A DNA stretch of 7,401 bases from Desulfobacterales bacterium (GCA_020345785.1 CP070771.1:5571361-5578761), one strand, 5' to 3'. Numbered from the stretch's first letter, positions 1 to 6,664 are shown. The notes: generated by a model from the letters alone, not told the origin. Program-made: numbers and translations.

Positions 1-809
1 CTGCCCATTCCGCCCACGATCACCATGGCCAGATATTGAATCGACAGGTGAAAGGGGAAGTGATCCGGCGTGACGATCCGCATGAAGCTCACCCAAAGGG
101 CACCGGCGACGCCGGCATAAAACGATGAAATCGCAAAGGCCGTCAGCTTATACCTGAAAAGGCTGATCCCCATGATCTCGGCCGCCAGGTCCCGGTCCCG
201 GATGGCAATAAAAGCCCTGCCGACGCGACTGCGTGCGAGGTTGCGGGCGAAGCCCACCGCCAGAATGACCACGACCAGGGTCAAATAGTAAAACCTATTT
301 TCCGTATCAAGCGCAAAACCGCCGATCACGGGCGAGGCAACATTAATCCCCCGAATCCCCTGAGTCATGGATTCCCAGTGAATGAAAATGAATCCAAAAA
401 TAAATTGGGCGGCCAGCGTAGCCATGCACAGATACAGGCCCTTAACCCGTAAGGAAGGGATGCCGATGATAAGTCCCGCCAAAGCAGCAGCGAAGCCGGC
501 ACAGGGCAAAGCGAGCCAGAATGAAAAATTCAACTTCGTCATCAGGATGGCCGCCGTATAGCCGCCGACCCCGACAAACGCCGCGTGGCCCAGCGAAATC
601 TGTCCGGTAAATCCCGTCAGGATGTTGAGCCCGACGGCGCCGATGATGGCAAATCCAATCAAATTTGCCACATACAGGACATATGGGTTTGCCAGGATCG
701 GAAGGATTAAAAGAAAAAGCAAAAAAAGCGCCAGCCAGAATTTTACAAGTAGCGACTGGAATATTTCCTCGTCTTTGATGTATGATTCTTTAAAATCACC
801 GCAACGCAT
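1..809 (-). CDS. livM: Branched-chain amino-acid ABC transporter permease LivM (3' end outside window)
   Basis: Inner-membrane permease subunit of a Liv/HAAT-type ABC importer; with LivH it forms the channel for branched-chain amino acids or related substrates. I translated the minus strand by hand: 269 codons are open from ATG at 807-809 to the window edge, so some 50-70 C-terminal residues are probably missing (family length about 310-350). Visible features: a soluble N-terminus (MRCGDFKESY), a first membrane segment near residues 25-40, the family signature GLNILTGFTGQISLGHAAF at about 60-78, and the EAA-like ATPase-contact loop near 195-214 (VGRAFIAIRDRDLAAEIMGI), followed by further hydrophobic segments. 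The frame is open further upstream, but that part runs into repeat sequence, and this Met matches where family proteins usually begin. The Shine-Dalgarno site is weak. It lies downstream of livH in the same direction, separated by 263 bp. Confidence 0.93.
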   Translation of the reverse strand, partial: MRCGDFKESYIKDEEIFQSLLVKFWLALFLLFLLILPILANPYVLYVANLIGFAIIGAVGLNILTGFTGQISLGHAAFVGVGGYTAAILMTKLNFSFWLALPCAGFAAALAGLIIGIPSLRVKGLYLCMATLAAQFIFGFIFIHWESMTQGIRGINVASPVIGGFALDTENRFYYLTLVVVILAVGFARNLARSRVGRAFIAIRDRDLAAEIMGISLFRYKLTAFAISSFYAGVAGALWVSFMRIVTPDHFPFHLSIQYLAMVIVGGMG

Positions 810-821
810 AACTACCCCGGT

Positions 822-847
822 CAAACGGGAAATCCAAACGGGAAATC
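822..847. repeat. Perfect 13-bp tandem duplication
   Basis: The 13-mer CAAACGGGAAATC occurs twice head to tail (822-834 and 835-847), immediately upstream of the livM start. The second copy runs into the 7-bp repeat patch that begins at 842. It sits in the leader of livM and may displace or weaken any ribosome-binding site there. Confidence 0.85.
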
Positions 848-1006
848 CGCAGCACGAAGTCCGAAACACGAAACAAAGAATAATATTGAATGTCAAATGC
901 TCGAAACAAAAGATACAAAACTTTAATCATCGGTAATCTTTTCGTTTTAAATTTCTGTCATTTGAGCTTTGAATTTGTTTCGAATTTCGAGATTCGGATT
1001 TCGAAT
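842..1006. repeat. Inverted, 7-bp-periodic repeat element between livH and livM
   Basis: The left end is five consecutive 7-mers (gaaatcc, gcagcac, gaagtcc, gaaacac, gaaacaa; 842-876). The right end is four consecutive 7-mers of complementary character (ttcgaat, ttcgaga, ttcggat, ttcgaat; 979-1006). Read on the opposite strand, the right end resembles the left (gaaatccga...cgaaac), so the whole is an imperfect inverted repeat around an AT-rich centre near 920-950. Degenerate arrays of this kind are, as I recall, frequent between genes in Desulfobacterales, but I cannot verify copy number here. No coding potential is apparent. Its position inside a liv operon suggests it was inserted or expanded there. 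Confidence 0.7.
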
Positions 1007-1072
1007 TTTCATCGATGCGAAACATAAATTGAAGTCATTCATTGCCGATCACCGGCAAAACAACCTATTATT

Positions 1073-1957
1073 CTATACTCGTTCTATTATTTTTTTACCG
1101 AACAAACCATAGGGCCGAACCATAATAATCAGGACCAATATAAAAAAAGGCGCCACATCCTTGACACCGCCCCCAAAGACCGGATCCAGATAAAGGCCGG
1201 CCAGGTTTTCCAGAATTCCAATGATCAGTCCTCCCAGAATGGCGCCGCCGATGCTGTCCAAACCTCCTAAGATAATAACCGCCAACACTTTAAGACCAAT
1301 GTCACCCATATAAATACTGATGCCGCTGATATTGCCGATAACAATCCCCCCGATCACCGCCGCTACGGCACCGTAACTCCACGAAAGCGCAAACACCCAG
1401 CGAACACTGATGCCCATGGAAAGCGCCGCCTGCTGATCACTGGCTGTCGCCCGCATGGCGACGCCCGTGCGGGTAATTTTAAAAATGAGGATAAAAAAAA
1501 CAGTTCCTATGGCGGCAAATATAAATCCCCACAAAAGACCGGATGGTACAACGGCAAAGCGCAAATCCAACGGTTCCGGCGGGAATATTTCGGGAAATGA
1601 GCGATAATCGGGTGACCAGATGATATGCGTAAGCCCCTGCAGAATGCTGGAAAGTCCGATGGTGACCATGACGACCGATATAATCGGCTCTCCAATCAGG
1701 GGCCTTAAAATAATTCTTTCAATGACGATCCCCATTACAATTGCGAAGCCCAGGGTACACAAAAAAGCCACCCAAAACGGTGCACCGAATTTATCGAGAA
1801 CCGTGAGGCAGATGTAGGCGCCCAGGGTCATGAAAGCGCCCGTAGCCAGGTTGAGAATACCGGTCGCTTTAAAAATGAGAACAAATCCTAGGGCGATTAA
1901 TCCGTAGACTCCGCCAGTGGCAATCCCGGTTACAATCACTTGCAGAAAGATTTCCAT
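1073..1957 (-). CDS. livH: Branched-chain amino-acid ABC transporter permease LivH
   Basis: Second inner-membrane permease of the Liv/HAAT importer, partner of LivM. It has 294 residues, the usual family length, and ends in TAG. Very hydrophobic, with about eight membrane segments. Family hallmarks: an N-terminus GIATGGVYGLIALGFVLIFK (11-30) followed by ATGILNLATGAFMTLGAY (31-48), the cytoplasmic EAA-like loop around 165-183 (GVAMRATASDQQAALSMGI) that contacts the ATPase, the glycine-rich segment GGLDSIGGAILGG (231-243), and the C-terminal RPYGLFG (281-287). The start is ATG at 1955-1957; only a weak GAAGA precedes it. It is the first liv gene in this direction, with about 667 bp of noncoding DNA upstream. 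No substrate-binding protein or ATPase gene lies on its upstream side. The exact substrate cannot be told from the sequence. Confidence 0.95.
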   Translation of the reverse strand: MEIFLQVIVTGIATGGVYGLIALGFVLIFKATGILNLATGAFMTLGAYICLTVLDKFGAPFWVAFLCTLGFAIVMGIVIERIILRPLIGEPIISVVMVTIGLSSILQGLTHIIWSPDYRSFPEIFPPEPLDLRFAVVPSGLLWGFIFAAIGTVFFILIFKITRTGVAMRATASDQQAALSMGISVRWVFALSWSYGAVAAVIGGIVIGNISGISIYMGDIGLKVLAVIILGGLDSIGGAILGGLIIGILENLAGLYLDPVFGGGVKDVAPFFILVLIIMVRPYGLFGKKIIERV

Positions 1958-2276
1958 TCTTCAAACCGACCGCCAATTTTGGATGATGAAACGTCGCACC
2001 AATAGCCTCTATCACGTACCCCCAGAGCCAATACCATTTAAAAAAAAGGAATTCAAGCCATCATTTTTCCGTAACAATCCAAAAGATTTAGATCGCCGCC
2101 GAATATGTCACCCTCCAATGCGCCGTCTGTTTCTTCATAGAAACATTTTGTTTGACAAGGGTTGATGCAAGTAGAATGGACAGGAAACCAAATTTGAAAA
2201 AACCAAATAATTACAATAAGTAACAGTATGTTCAGAAAAATTATTATATTTTTTTAAAAAAAACTAAAAAAAACTC
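1958..2276. other. Intergenic region upstream of livH, no gene seen
   Basis: No convincing gene on either strand. The livH promoter must lie here on the minus strand, but I could not identify a well-spaced -35/-10 pair. A plus-strand TTGACA (2152-2157) has only a 14-bp gap to TAGAAT (2172-2177), which is too short to call. The right end (about 2230-2276) is a dense series of A- and T-tracts abutting the strong promoter at 2277; it would act as an UP element and/or intrinsically bent DNA. Confidence 0.6.
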
Positions 2277-2306
2277 TTGACATGCCACATGGTGGTAGTG
2301 TATAAA
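2277..2306 (+). promoter_or_regulatory. Strong sigma-70-type promoter with A-tract UP element
   Basis: TTGACA (2277-2282, perfect consensus), an 18-bp spacer and TATAAA (2301-2306, 5 of 6), preceded by about 45 bp of A/T-tracts. Transcription should start near 2313. A small dyad CCAC-N3-GTGG (2285-2295) sits within the spacer and could be an operator. It faces away from livH and is followed only 50 bp later by a terminator, so it appears to drive a short RNA rather than the pal gene. Confidence 0.8.
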
Positions 2307-2312
2307 GGAGCT

Positions 2313-2387
2313 CCCCTGTAAGAATGCTTCTTAAAACTCAATGCCTCTCCCCATGAGGCGGCTCATATCCCCGTGAGCCGCCTTTTT
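2313..2387 (+). ncRNA. Candidate ~75-nt small RNA (unknown family)
   Basis: The unit is defined by the strong promoter at 2277-2306 and the intrinsic terminator at 2356-2387; the 5' end is inferred, not mapped. The predicted RNA has a 6-bp hairpin with a 3-nt loop (TAAGAA-TGC-TTCTTA, 2319-2333), a single-stranded stretch about 2334-2355 rich in C and U (CTCTCCCC), and the GC-rich terminator hairpin. Reading frames inside it encode only 10-11 residues and have no transcribed Shine-Dalgarno site, so a peptide is unlikely. It does not resemble 6S, SRP, tmRNA or RNase P RNA. The alternative is an attenuated leader of the pal operon, but pal has its own good promoter 125 bp further on. Confidence 0.55.
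2356..2387 (+). terminator. Rho-independent terminator
   Basis: A perfect 10-bp stem AGGCGGCTCA / TGAGCCGCCT (2356-2365 and 2374-2383) with an 8-nt loop, followed directly by a run of five T (2383-2387). There is no matching T-run on the other strand, so it works rightward only. It closes the short transcript from the promoter at 2277. Confidence 0.88.
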
Positions 2388-2512
2388 CATGGCAAGAAAA
2401 AGCCACATTCCTCACCGCCGAAAATCTGTTGCTGCGTTCTCAACGTCACTTCAACTCGGCCGCTACCGTATTCATACGGCAAATGCATCTCCGATGCATC
2501 GGTGCTCGTTTT
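2388..2512. other. Spacer with two short dyads upstream of the pal promoter
   Basis: No gene. Two perfect dyads lie in tandem: CCGTAT-TC-ATACGG (2466-2479) and the 12-bp palindrome CCGATGCATCGG (2491-2502); the latter partly repeats the preceding ATGCATC (2483-2489). They end 11 bp before the -35 box at 2513, where an activator or repressor of the pal promoter could bind. A regulatory role is inferred from position only. Confidence 0.45.
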
Positions 2513-2541
2513 TTGACAAACTCACCCACATGATATATAAG
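2513..2541 (+). promoter_or_regulatory. Sigma-70-type promoter of the pal operon
   Basis: TTGACA (2513-2518), a 17-bp spacer and TATAAG (2536-2541) give near-consensus boxes with ideal spacing. The predicted start near 2548 leaves a 5' leader of about 77 nt before the pal ATG. It lies downstream of the terminator at 2356-2387, so it should fire independently of the small-RNA promoter. Confidence 0.78.
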
Positions 2542-2624
2542 TTTGACTGTATGGTTTAAACGCTAAAATTCAAGGCGAGTATCTCACTTTTTTAGCTTTT
2601 GCACTTACAAATAAGGAGAAGAAC

Positions 2625-3221
2625 ATGATGCTAAAACACTGGACAATTTCGGCTCTGGCTCTGGCTCTGGCGTTGTTGGTAACCGTTTCCATTTCTTCCT
2701 GCGCCAAGAAAAAAATCAGTTCAGAACCTGCTGCAGCAACTACCGAAGAAGAAGCGCGCAGACGGGCAGAAGAAGAAGCACGCCAACGAGAACTCGAACG
2801 GCAAAAAGCCCTGAAGGAAGAAGAGCTCGGTGAAGAAAGCCTCAGCGAGAGGATGGCCGCCGAAAGGACGGAATCTGCGAAAACCATATTCGAAAACGAG
2901 GACGTATACTTTGAATTCGACAGCATACGACTGACCCCGATCGCCCAGGAAATACTGACAAAAAAAGCCGGATGGCTGCGCGCAAATCCCCAGGCCGCTG
3001 TAACAATCGAGGGACACTGCGACAACCGGGGCACCAATGAATACAATCTGGCTCTTGGGGAGGGCCGTGCCCAAAGTGCCAGAGCCTTTCTGGTTGATCT
3101 GGGAATCGACGCCTCACGGCTGAATACGATAAGCTACGGCGAGGAACGACCCATTGATCGCGCTCAAACAGAAGAAGCCTGGGCGAAAAACCGACGCGCC
3201 CACTTTGTAATCGAAGAATAA
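2625..3221 (+). CDS. pal: Peptidoglycan-associated (Pal/OmpA-like) outer-membrane lipoprotein
   Basis: Anchors the outer membrane to peptidoglycan; in the classical system it works with TolB. 198 residues: a hydrophobic signal peptide (about 8-25) ending in the lipobox ISS-C with lipidated Cys26 followed by Ala, consistent with outer-membrane sorting. A highly charged Glu/Arg/Lys-rich segment (41-86) follows and probably forms a helical or coiled-coil spacer. The OmpA C-terminal domain covers about 92-198, with FEFDS (96-100), the diaminopimelate-binding motif [12 protein letters not shown] (130-141; Asp133 and Arg148 in the family's usual 15-residue spacing) and SYGEERP (170-176), typical of Pal. 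AAGGAG (2613-2618) lies 6 bp before ATG; the adjacent second ATG at 2628 is equally possible. No tolA, tolB, tolQ or tolR is nearby. It leads a tight three-gene unit. Confidence 0.93.
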   Translation: MMLKHWTISALALALALLVTVSISSCAKKKISSEPAAATTEEEARRRAEEEARQRELERQKALKEEELGEESLSERMAAERTESAKTIFENEDVYFEFDSIRLTPIAQEILTKKAGWLRANPQAAVTIEGHCDNRGTNEYNLALGEGRAQSARAFLVDLGIDASRLNTISYGEERPIDRAQTEEAWAKNRRAHFVIEE

Positions 3222-4301
3222 ATGAAACGAGTCGCTTATTTCGTCTCACCCCACGGATTCGGCCATGCTGCCCGGGCAGCCGCGGTGATGCAGGCCGTCT
3301 CGGAAATAGACGATGCGATTTTTTTTGATATATTCACAACAGTTCCTGCCTGGTTTTTTCAGGATTCATTGTCCGTCGAGTTTTCCTATCATGAACTTTT
3401 GACCGATATTGGTCTGGTTCAAAAAACAGCATTTCAAACAGATCTGAATGAAACCCTTCGCAGCTTAAACGAATTCCTGCCTTTTCAGGCGTCGTTGATT
3501 GATGAAATCGCCGCAACGGTCAAGAGGTTAAACTGCGTTCTAATTATTTGTGATATTTCGCCCATGGGCATTGCGGTGGGAAAGCGGGCCGGGATTCCCT
3601 CAGTGCTGGTGGAAAATTTCACCTGGGATTGGATCTATCAGCAATATGTCGATGCCGCCGGCGGCTTCAAGGGACATATCGATTATTTGAAAATCTTGTA
3701 TGATGCGGCTGATTATCATATAAAGACCGAACCGGTTTGCAGTCCGGACCCGGTAGATCTGACAACCGCCCCTGTCAGCCGAAAAATAAGAAATCCGCCG
3801 GACCGCATCAGAGAACAGCTGGGTTTGCCTGCCGCGTCAAAAATGGCATTGATCACCAGCGGTGGAATACAGCAACGCTACGGTTTCATGGATAAATTGA
3901 GAAAAACGCGCCATATCAGTTTTGTCATGCCGGGTGCCGGTCTTCACATAGCGATGCGAGATAATTTGTTCATCCTGCCGCATCGATCGGATTTTTATCA
4001 TCCGGACCTGGTCAATGCTTGCGATGTGGTTATCGGCAAAGTCGGTTACAGCACGGTGGCGGAGGTTTACCGCGCGGGAGTGCCGTTCGCCTACGTGGTA
4101 CGTTCGAATTTCCGTGAATCTGAACCCATGGTGGCGTTTATTGAGAGGGAAATGAAGGGTTTTTTTCTGGATGAATCTGAATTTGGCATGGGTAATTGGA
4201 CTGCTAAACTGAACGACCTGCTGGATGTGACCCGCGTGCAAAGAAGCGTGCCAAATGGATCAGATCAGATCGGCAGGTTCATCACCGGCCTTATAAAATG
4301 A
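3222..4301 (+). CDS. GT-B-fold glycosyltransferase-like protein (MurG / arabinokinase N-domain type)
   Basis: A 359-residue cytoplasmic protein with the two-domain plan of GT-B glycosyltransferases. The N-terminal motif SPHGFGHAARA (9-19) matches the HGFGHxxR signature seen in MurG-related proteins and in the N-domain of plant-type L-arabinokinases. DISPMGIAVGKRAGIPSVLV (111-130) looks like a central strand and acceptor-side element. The C-terminal half has TSGG (212-215) and GKVGYSTVAE plus AGVPF (272-281, 285-289), the typical nucleotide-sugar-diphosphate loop. Substrates are unknown; transfer of a sugar to a cell-envelope or small-molecule acceptor is an inference. The ATG immediately follows the pal stop codon, with no good ribosome-binding site, which implies translational coupling. 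There is no signal peptide and no kinase domain, so it is not a full arabinokinase. Confidence 0.72.
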   Translation: MKRVAYFVSPHGFGHAARAAAVMQAVSEIDDAIFFDIFTTVPAWFFQDSLSVEFSYHELLTDIGLVQKTAFQTDLNETLRSLNEFLPFQASLIDEIAATVKRLNCVLIICDISPMGIAVGKRAGIPSVLVENFTWDWIYQQYVDAAGGFKGHIDYLKILYDAADYHIKTEPVCSPDPVDLTTAPVSRKIRNPPDRIREQLGLPAASKMALITSGGIQQRYGFMDKLRKTRHISFVMPGAGLHIAMRDNLFILPHRSDFYHPDLVNACDVVIGKVGYSTVAEVYRAGVPFAYVVRSNFRESEPMVAFIEREMKGFFLDESEFGMGNWTAKLNDLLDVTRVQRSVPNGSDQIGRFITGLIK

Positions 4302-5125
4302 TAAAGAAAATTATTTCCGGAGGACAAACAGGTGTTGATCGCGCCGCCCTGGATGCGGCAATCAAGCTGTCCATCGCCCACGGCGGCTGGATCCCGAAAG
4401 GACGACTCACCGAAAACGGGCCTTTGCCGTCCAAATACCAACTGAAAGAAACCAAAAGCTCCAGCTATGCTGAACGCACCGAAAAAAACGTGCTGGATGC
4501 CGACGGAACTCTGATCATATCTCGCGGACCATTGACAGGTGGTTCCGAATACACCCGTGACATGGCCATCAAACATCAACGACCCTGGCTTCACATTGAC
4601 CTTAAACAAAGGGCTGCTTTCCAGGCGGCCACCATGATCAACAACTGGGTTATAAATAAGAGGATAGAAATTTTAAATGTTGCCGGCCCGCGGGCCAGCA
4701 AAGACTCGAAAATATATCACGACGCATTCAACATCTTAGAGAGTACCTATTATCTTGGTTTGATTGAGAACGGTATGCCCGGCGCGGAGGCGCCTGACAA
4801 TCCCATGTCCGTACCTACCAGTCCGTCAACGAGCGGACCTCCGGACATTACCCAGGCAGTTCAGCGATTGATTTCCGAAATGTCTCTTAAGGACAAAACA
4901 ACAGTTGCCAATATGCTGGAGGAAGAATTGCCCAACCTCTACATAACGCTTGGCGGTTATATCATAAATAAATTCGGGTTGTTATCTGGAAACACAAAGC
5001 TCATGGCATCCTGTCGGTCGGAGGTTAACGGTAAATTACGAAATGAGGAGGATGCCGCTGCGGTCATAATCAAAGTGCTCTGGCAAAAGCTGCAGCAGAC
5101 GCATAGACTGAGGGTGATTAAATGA
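4298..5125 (+). CDS. Putative molybdenum cofactor carrier (SLOG-type) with C-terminal extension
   Basis: Residues 1-155 match the putative MoCo-carrier family, a Rossmann-like SLOG/lysine-decarboxylase-like fold: SGGQTGVDRAALDAA (7-21) is the diagnostic N-terminal phosphate-binding motif, then GPLPSKYQLKET (41-52), RTEKNVLDADGTLI (60-73), GGSEYTRDMA (81-90) and GPRASK (130-135). Family members bind molybdenum cofactor or nucleotides; the ligand here is unproven. A Pro/Ser/Thr-rich linker (about 160-182) leads to a second, mostly helical domain (about 184-275) that I do not recognise, making the protein (275 residues) much longer than the roughly 150-residue core. The ATG overlaps the upstream gene by 4 bp (ATGA), with no clear Shine-Dalgarno, so it is probably translated by coupling. 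It is the last gene of the unit. No molybdenum enzyme or cofactor-biosynthesis gene is adjacent. Confidence 0.8.
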   Translation: MIKKIISGGQTGVDRAALDAAIKLSIAHGGWIPKGRLTENGPLPSKYQLKETKSSSYAERTEKNVLDADGTLIISRGPLTGGSEYTRDMAIKHQRPWLHIDLKQRAAFQAATMINNWVINKRIEILNVAGPRASKDSKIYHDAFNILESTYYLGLIENGMPGAEAPDNPMSVPTSPSTSGPPDITQAVQRLISEMSLKDKTTVANMLEEELPNLYITLGGYIINKFGLLSGNTKLMASCRSEVNGKLRNEEDAAAVIIKVLWQKLQQTHRLRVIK

Positions 5126-5134
5126 AAGGCTTTC

Positions 5135-5162
5135 GATTTCGGATTGCGGATTGTGGATTGCA
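5135..5162. repeat. Four tandem degenerate 7-mers (gattgcg type)
   Basis: Consecutive 7-bp units gatttcg, gattgcg, gattgtg and gattgca begin 10 bp after the stop codon of the MoCo-carrier gene. Same unit length and similar base composition as the patches at 842-876, 979-1006 and 5407-5434. Confidence 0.75.
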
Positions 5163-5269
5163 AAATATTTTGGGTGTCTGTCCCTTCTTCGCCTTTCAGG
5201 CTACGCAGGGCAGGCAGCGCTGTCGGTGGCCGCGGAACGGCCAGTTTGATCGTTAAAAGAAACTAAAAA

Positions 5270-5307
5270 ACGTCAAACATCGAACGTCCAATCACGCCAG
5301 GGCGTGA
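5270..5307. repeat. Degenerate 7-mers plus perfect hairpin
   Basis: Units acgtcaa, acatcga, acgtcca (5270-5290) are followed by a perfect inverted repeat TCACGCC-AG-GGCGTGA (5292-5307). Right after it the ACGTCCA unit occurs again (5309-5315). The hairpin has no T-tract after it. Confidence 0.7.
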
Positions 5308-5406
5308 AACGTCCAACGGATGACTTCTGTCTGTTTTAAATAAAGACTAAGCGAGCCAACTTCGCCGGATTGGCTACGAAGGCCACCAGCGAATCCACCC
5401 TTCGAC

Positions 5407-5434
5407 ATTCGATATTCGGTATTCGATATTCTGC
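5407..5434. repeat. Four tandem degenerate 7-mers (attcgat type)
   Basis: Units attcgat, attcggt, attcgat and attctgc stand in tandem about 90 bp upstream of the iron-sulfur protein start. The attcgat unit is related to the ttcgaat units inside the liv operon. Confidence 0.75.
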
Positions 5435-5514
5435 GGTTCGCTGTTCCGTTTAGGTGAAGTTTCATATAGAGGTGTCGGGTATCAGGTGCCACCCCGCCCG
5501 GCAGGATACGAGAG

Positions 5515-5520
5515 AGGAGA
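5515..5520 (+). promoter_or_regulatory. Ribosome-binding site that decides the downstream start
   Basis: AGGAGA lies 7 bp before the ATG at 5528. An in-frame ATG at 5486, 14 codons upstream, has no such site and would add a Pro/Arg/Gly-rich tail unlike the rest of the protein, so 5528 is preferred. Confidence 0.8.
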
Positions 5521-5527
5521 CACAGGC

Positions 5528-6622
5528 ATGCAAGACATTTACCTCCGTCTGGCCAAGCATCTTGAAAAACTGGTCATGGGCTATCCCTTTAATGAGGCGC
5601 TGCCCGATCTGCTCAGGGAAATGTTCAGCCCGGTTGAGGCCCAAGTCGCATTGGCAATTCCCAATAACCTGGCCCCCCTGGAAGTGGTCAACCGAAAAAC
5701 CATTGTCGACGGTTGTGATCTTTCGGAATCCACCATTGACGAAGCGCTAAAATCACTTGCCGACCGCAATATGCTTTACAGCCGCACAATTGAAGCGGGA
5801 GAGACCGGATATGGACTGCTGCAGGTTGGCTACGGCATTCCACAGACGTTTTTCTGGGCCGGCCGCAATGATGCGCACGCACGCCGCATGGCCAAACTGG
5901 TTTTAAACTATTTTAATGTGCCGACCACCCAAAAAGTTTATGGGCCTGTGCCGACCAAAACCTATAAATACGCGCCGGCCAATGTGAGTATAGACATCGC
6001 CATGCAGGGTGTCATGCCCAATGAACAAATGGCTCCCATCGTCGCCGGAGCCACTAAAATCGCTGTGGCGCACTGCCCCTGCCGCATGTCCGCCAAAATT
6101 CTCGGTCGCACCGACTGTCAACACAGCCTGGAAGTTTGCATTAAATATGATGAATTAGCCGAGTTTGTAATATCTAAAGAATTGGCACGTGAAATTTCCA
6201 AAGACGAAGCCCACCAGATCCTTGCCGACTGCGAAAAAGAAGGTCTGGTTCACATGGTGGACAACACGCAGGGCCAGATTAAACATACCTGTAACTGCTG
6301 CGGTCACTATTGCTGGAATGTGGGCATCATACGACGCCGCAAAATCCCCCGGGATATGCTGATGGCGGTTTATTTTACCCGTGAAACCGAGTTAGATGCG
6401 TGCATCGGCTGCGGTGCCTGCGCCGGCATCTGCCCGGTAGATGCGGTAACAATGGTTGATGACCGTCCCGAGGTCGATCAAAATTGGTGCATTGGCTGCG
6501 GTGTTTGTGCGGTTACTTGTCCGGCCGGCGTTATATCCATCAATCGTCGTCTGGAAAGCCAGGCTCCCGAATCCTTCGCTGATTTACACCGGAAGATAAA
6601 GCAGGAAAAAGGACTTCAATGA
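5528..6622 (+). CDS. Multi-cluster 4Fe-4S protein with winged-helix-like N-terminus
   Basis: A cytoplasmic iron-sulfur protein of 364 residues, probably an electron-transfer or redox-sensing module of an anaerobe; partner unknown. Residues about 34-95 look like a winged helix (SPVEAQVALAIP...LSESTIDEALKSLADRNML). Next comes HCPCRMSAK with further cysteines (Cys183, Cys185, Cys197, Cys204; pattern CPCR-N11-CQHS-N3-C), a possible cluster or metal site, then HTCNCCGHYCW (253-263; Cys255, 257, 258, 262). The C-terminus has two classical ferredoxin motifs, CIGCGACAGIC-P (Cys292, 295, 298, 302) and CIGCGVCAVTC-P (Cys321, 324, 327, 331), each for one 4Fe-4S cluster. There are no membrane segments or signal peptide. 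The gene stands alone between noncoding regions. The fold of the middle region and any enzymatic role are not recognised. Confidence 0.85.
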   Translation: MQDIYLRLAKHLEKLVMGYPFNEALPDLLREMFSPVEAQVALAIPNNLAPLEVVNRKTIVDGCDLSESTIDEALKSLADRNMLYSRTIEAGETGYGLLQVGYGIPQTFFWAGRNDAHARRMAKLVLNYFNVPTTQKVYGPVPTKTYKYAPANVSIDIAMQGVMPNEQMAPIVAGATKIAVAHCPCRMSAKILGRTDCQHSLEVCIKYDELAEFVISKELAREISKDEAHQILADCEKEGLVHMVDNTQGQIKHTCNCCGHYCWNVGIIRRRKIPRDMLMAVYFTRETELDACIGCGACAGICPVDAVTMVDDRPEVDQNWCIGCGVCAVTCPAGVISINRRLESQAPESFADLHRKIKQEKGLQ

Positions 6623-6664
6623 TCACCTGGAGCAGTACATTGTCCTATATACTTTGGGAAGTCA

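Larger units (their letters stand above)
5126..5514. other. Repeat-rich intergenic spacer, no gene seen
   Basis: It separates the Pal-led unit from the iron-sulfur protein gene. It contains three patches of 7-bp-periodic sequence (5135-5162, 5270-5297, 5407-5434), a short GC hairpin GGCCG-N5-CGGCC (5228-5242) and a perfect palindromic hairpin at 5292-5307. Neither hairpin has a following T-run, so neither is a standard intrinsic terminator. I could not find a well-spaced promoter for the gene at 5528. Confidence 0.65.

Noticed and set aside
622..936. Plus-strand open frame of 104 codons
   Set aside because: It lies antisense to livM and then runs into the 7-bp repeat; composition is atypical for a protein.
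842..1006. CRISPR-like array
   Set aside because: Units are 7 bp, degenerate and contiguous, with no repeat-spacer alternation and no cas gene.
1917..2165. Plus-strand open frame of 82 codons upstream of the A-tract region
   Set aside because: It begins inside livH antisense, has no ribosome-binding site and shows no recognisable domain.
2152..2177. TTGACA ... TAGAAT as a plus-strand promoter
   Set aside because: The spacer is only 14 bp and nothing transcribed is evident before the far better promoter at 2277.
2570..3249. Three long minus-strand frames opposite pal
   Set aside because: They are shadows of the well-supported Pal lipoprotein, whose signal peptide, lipobox and OmpA motif are all in the plus frame.
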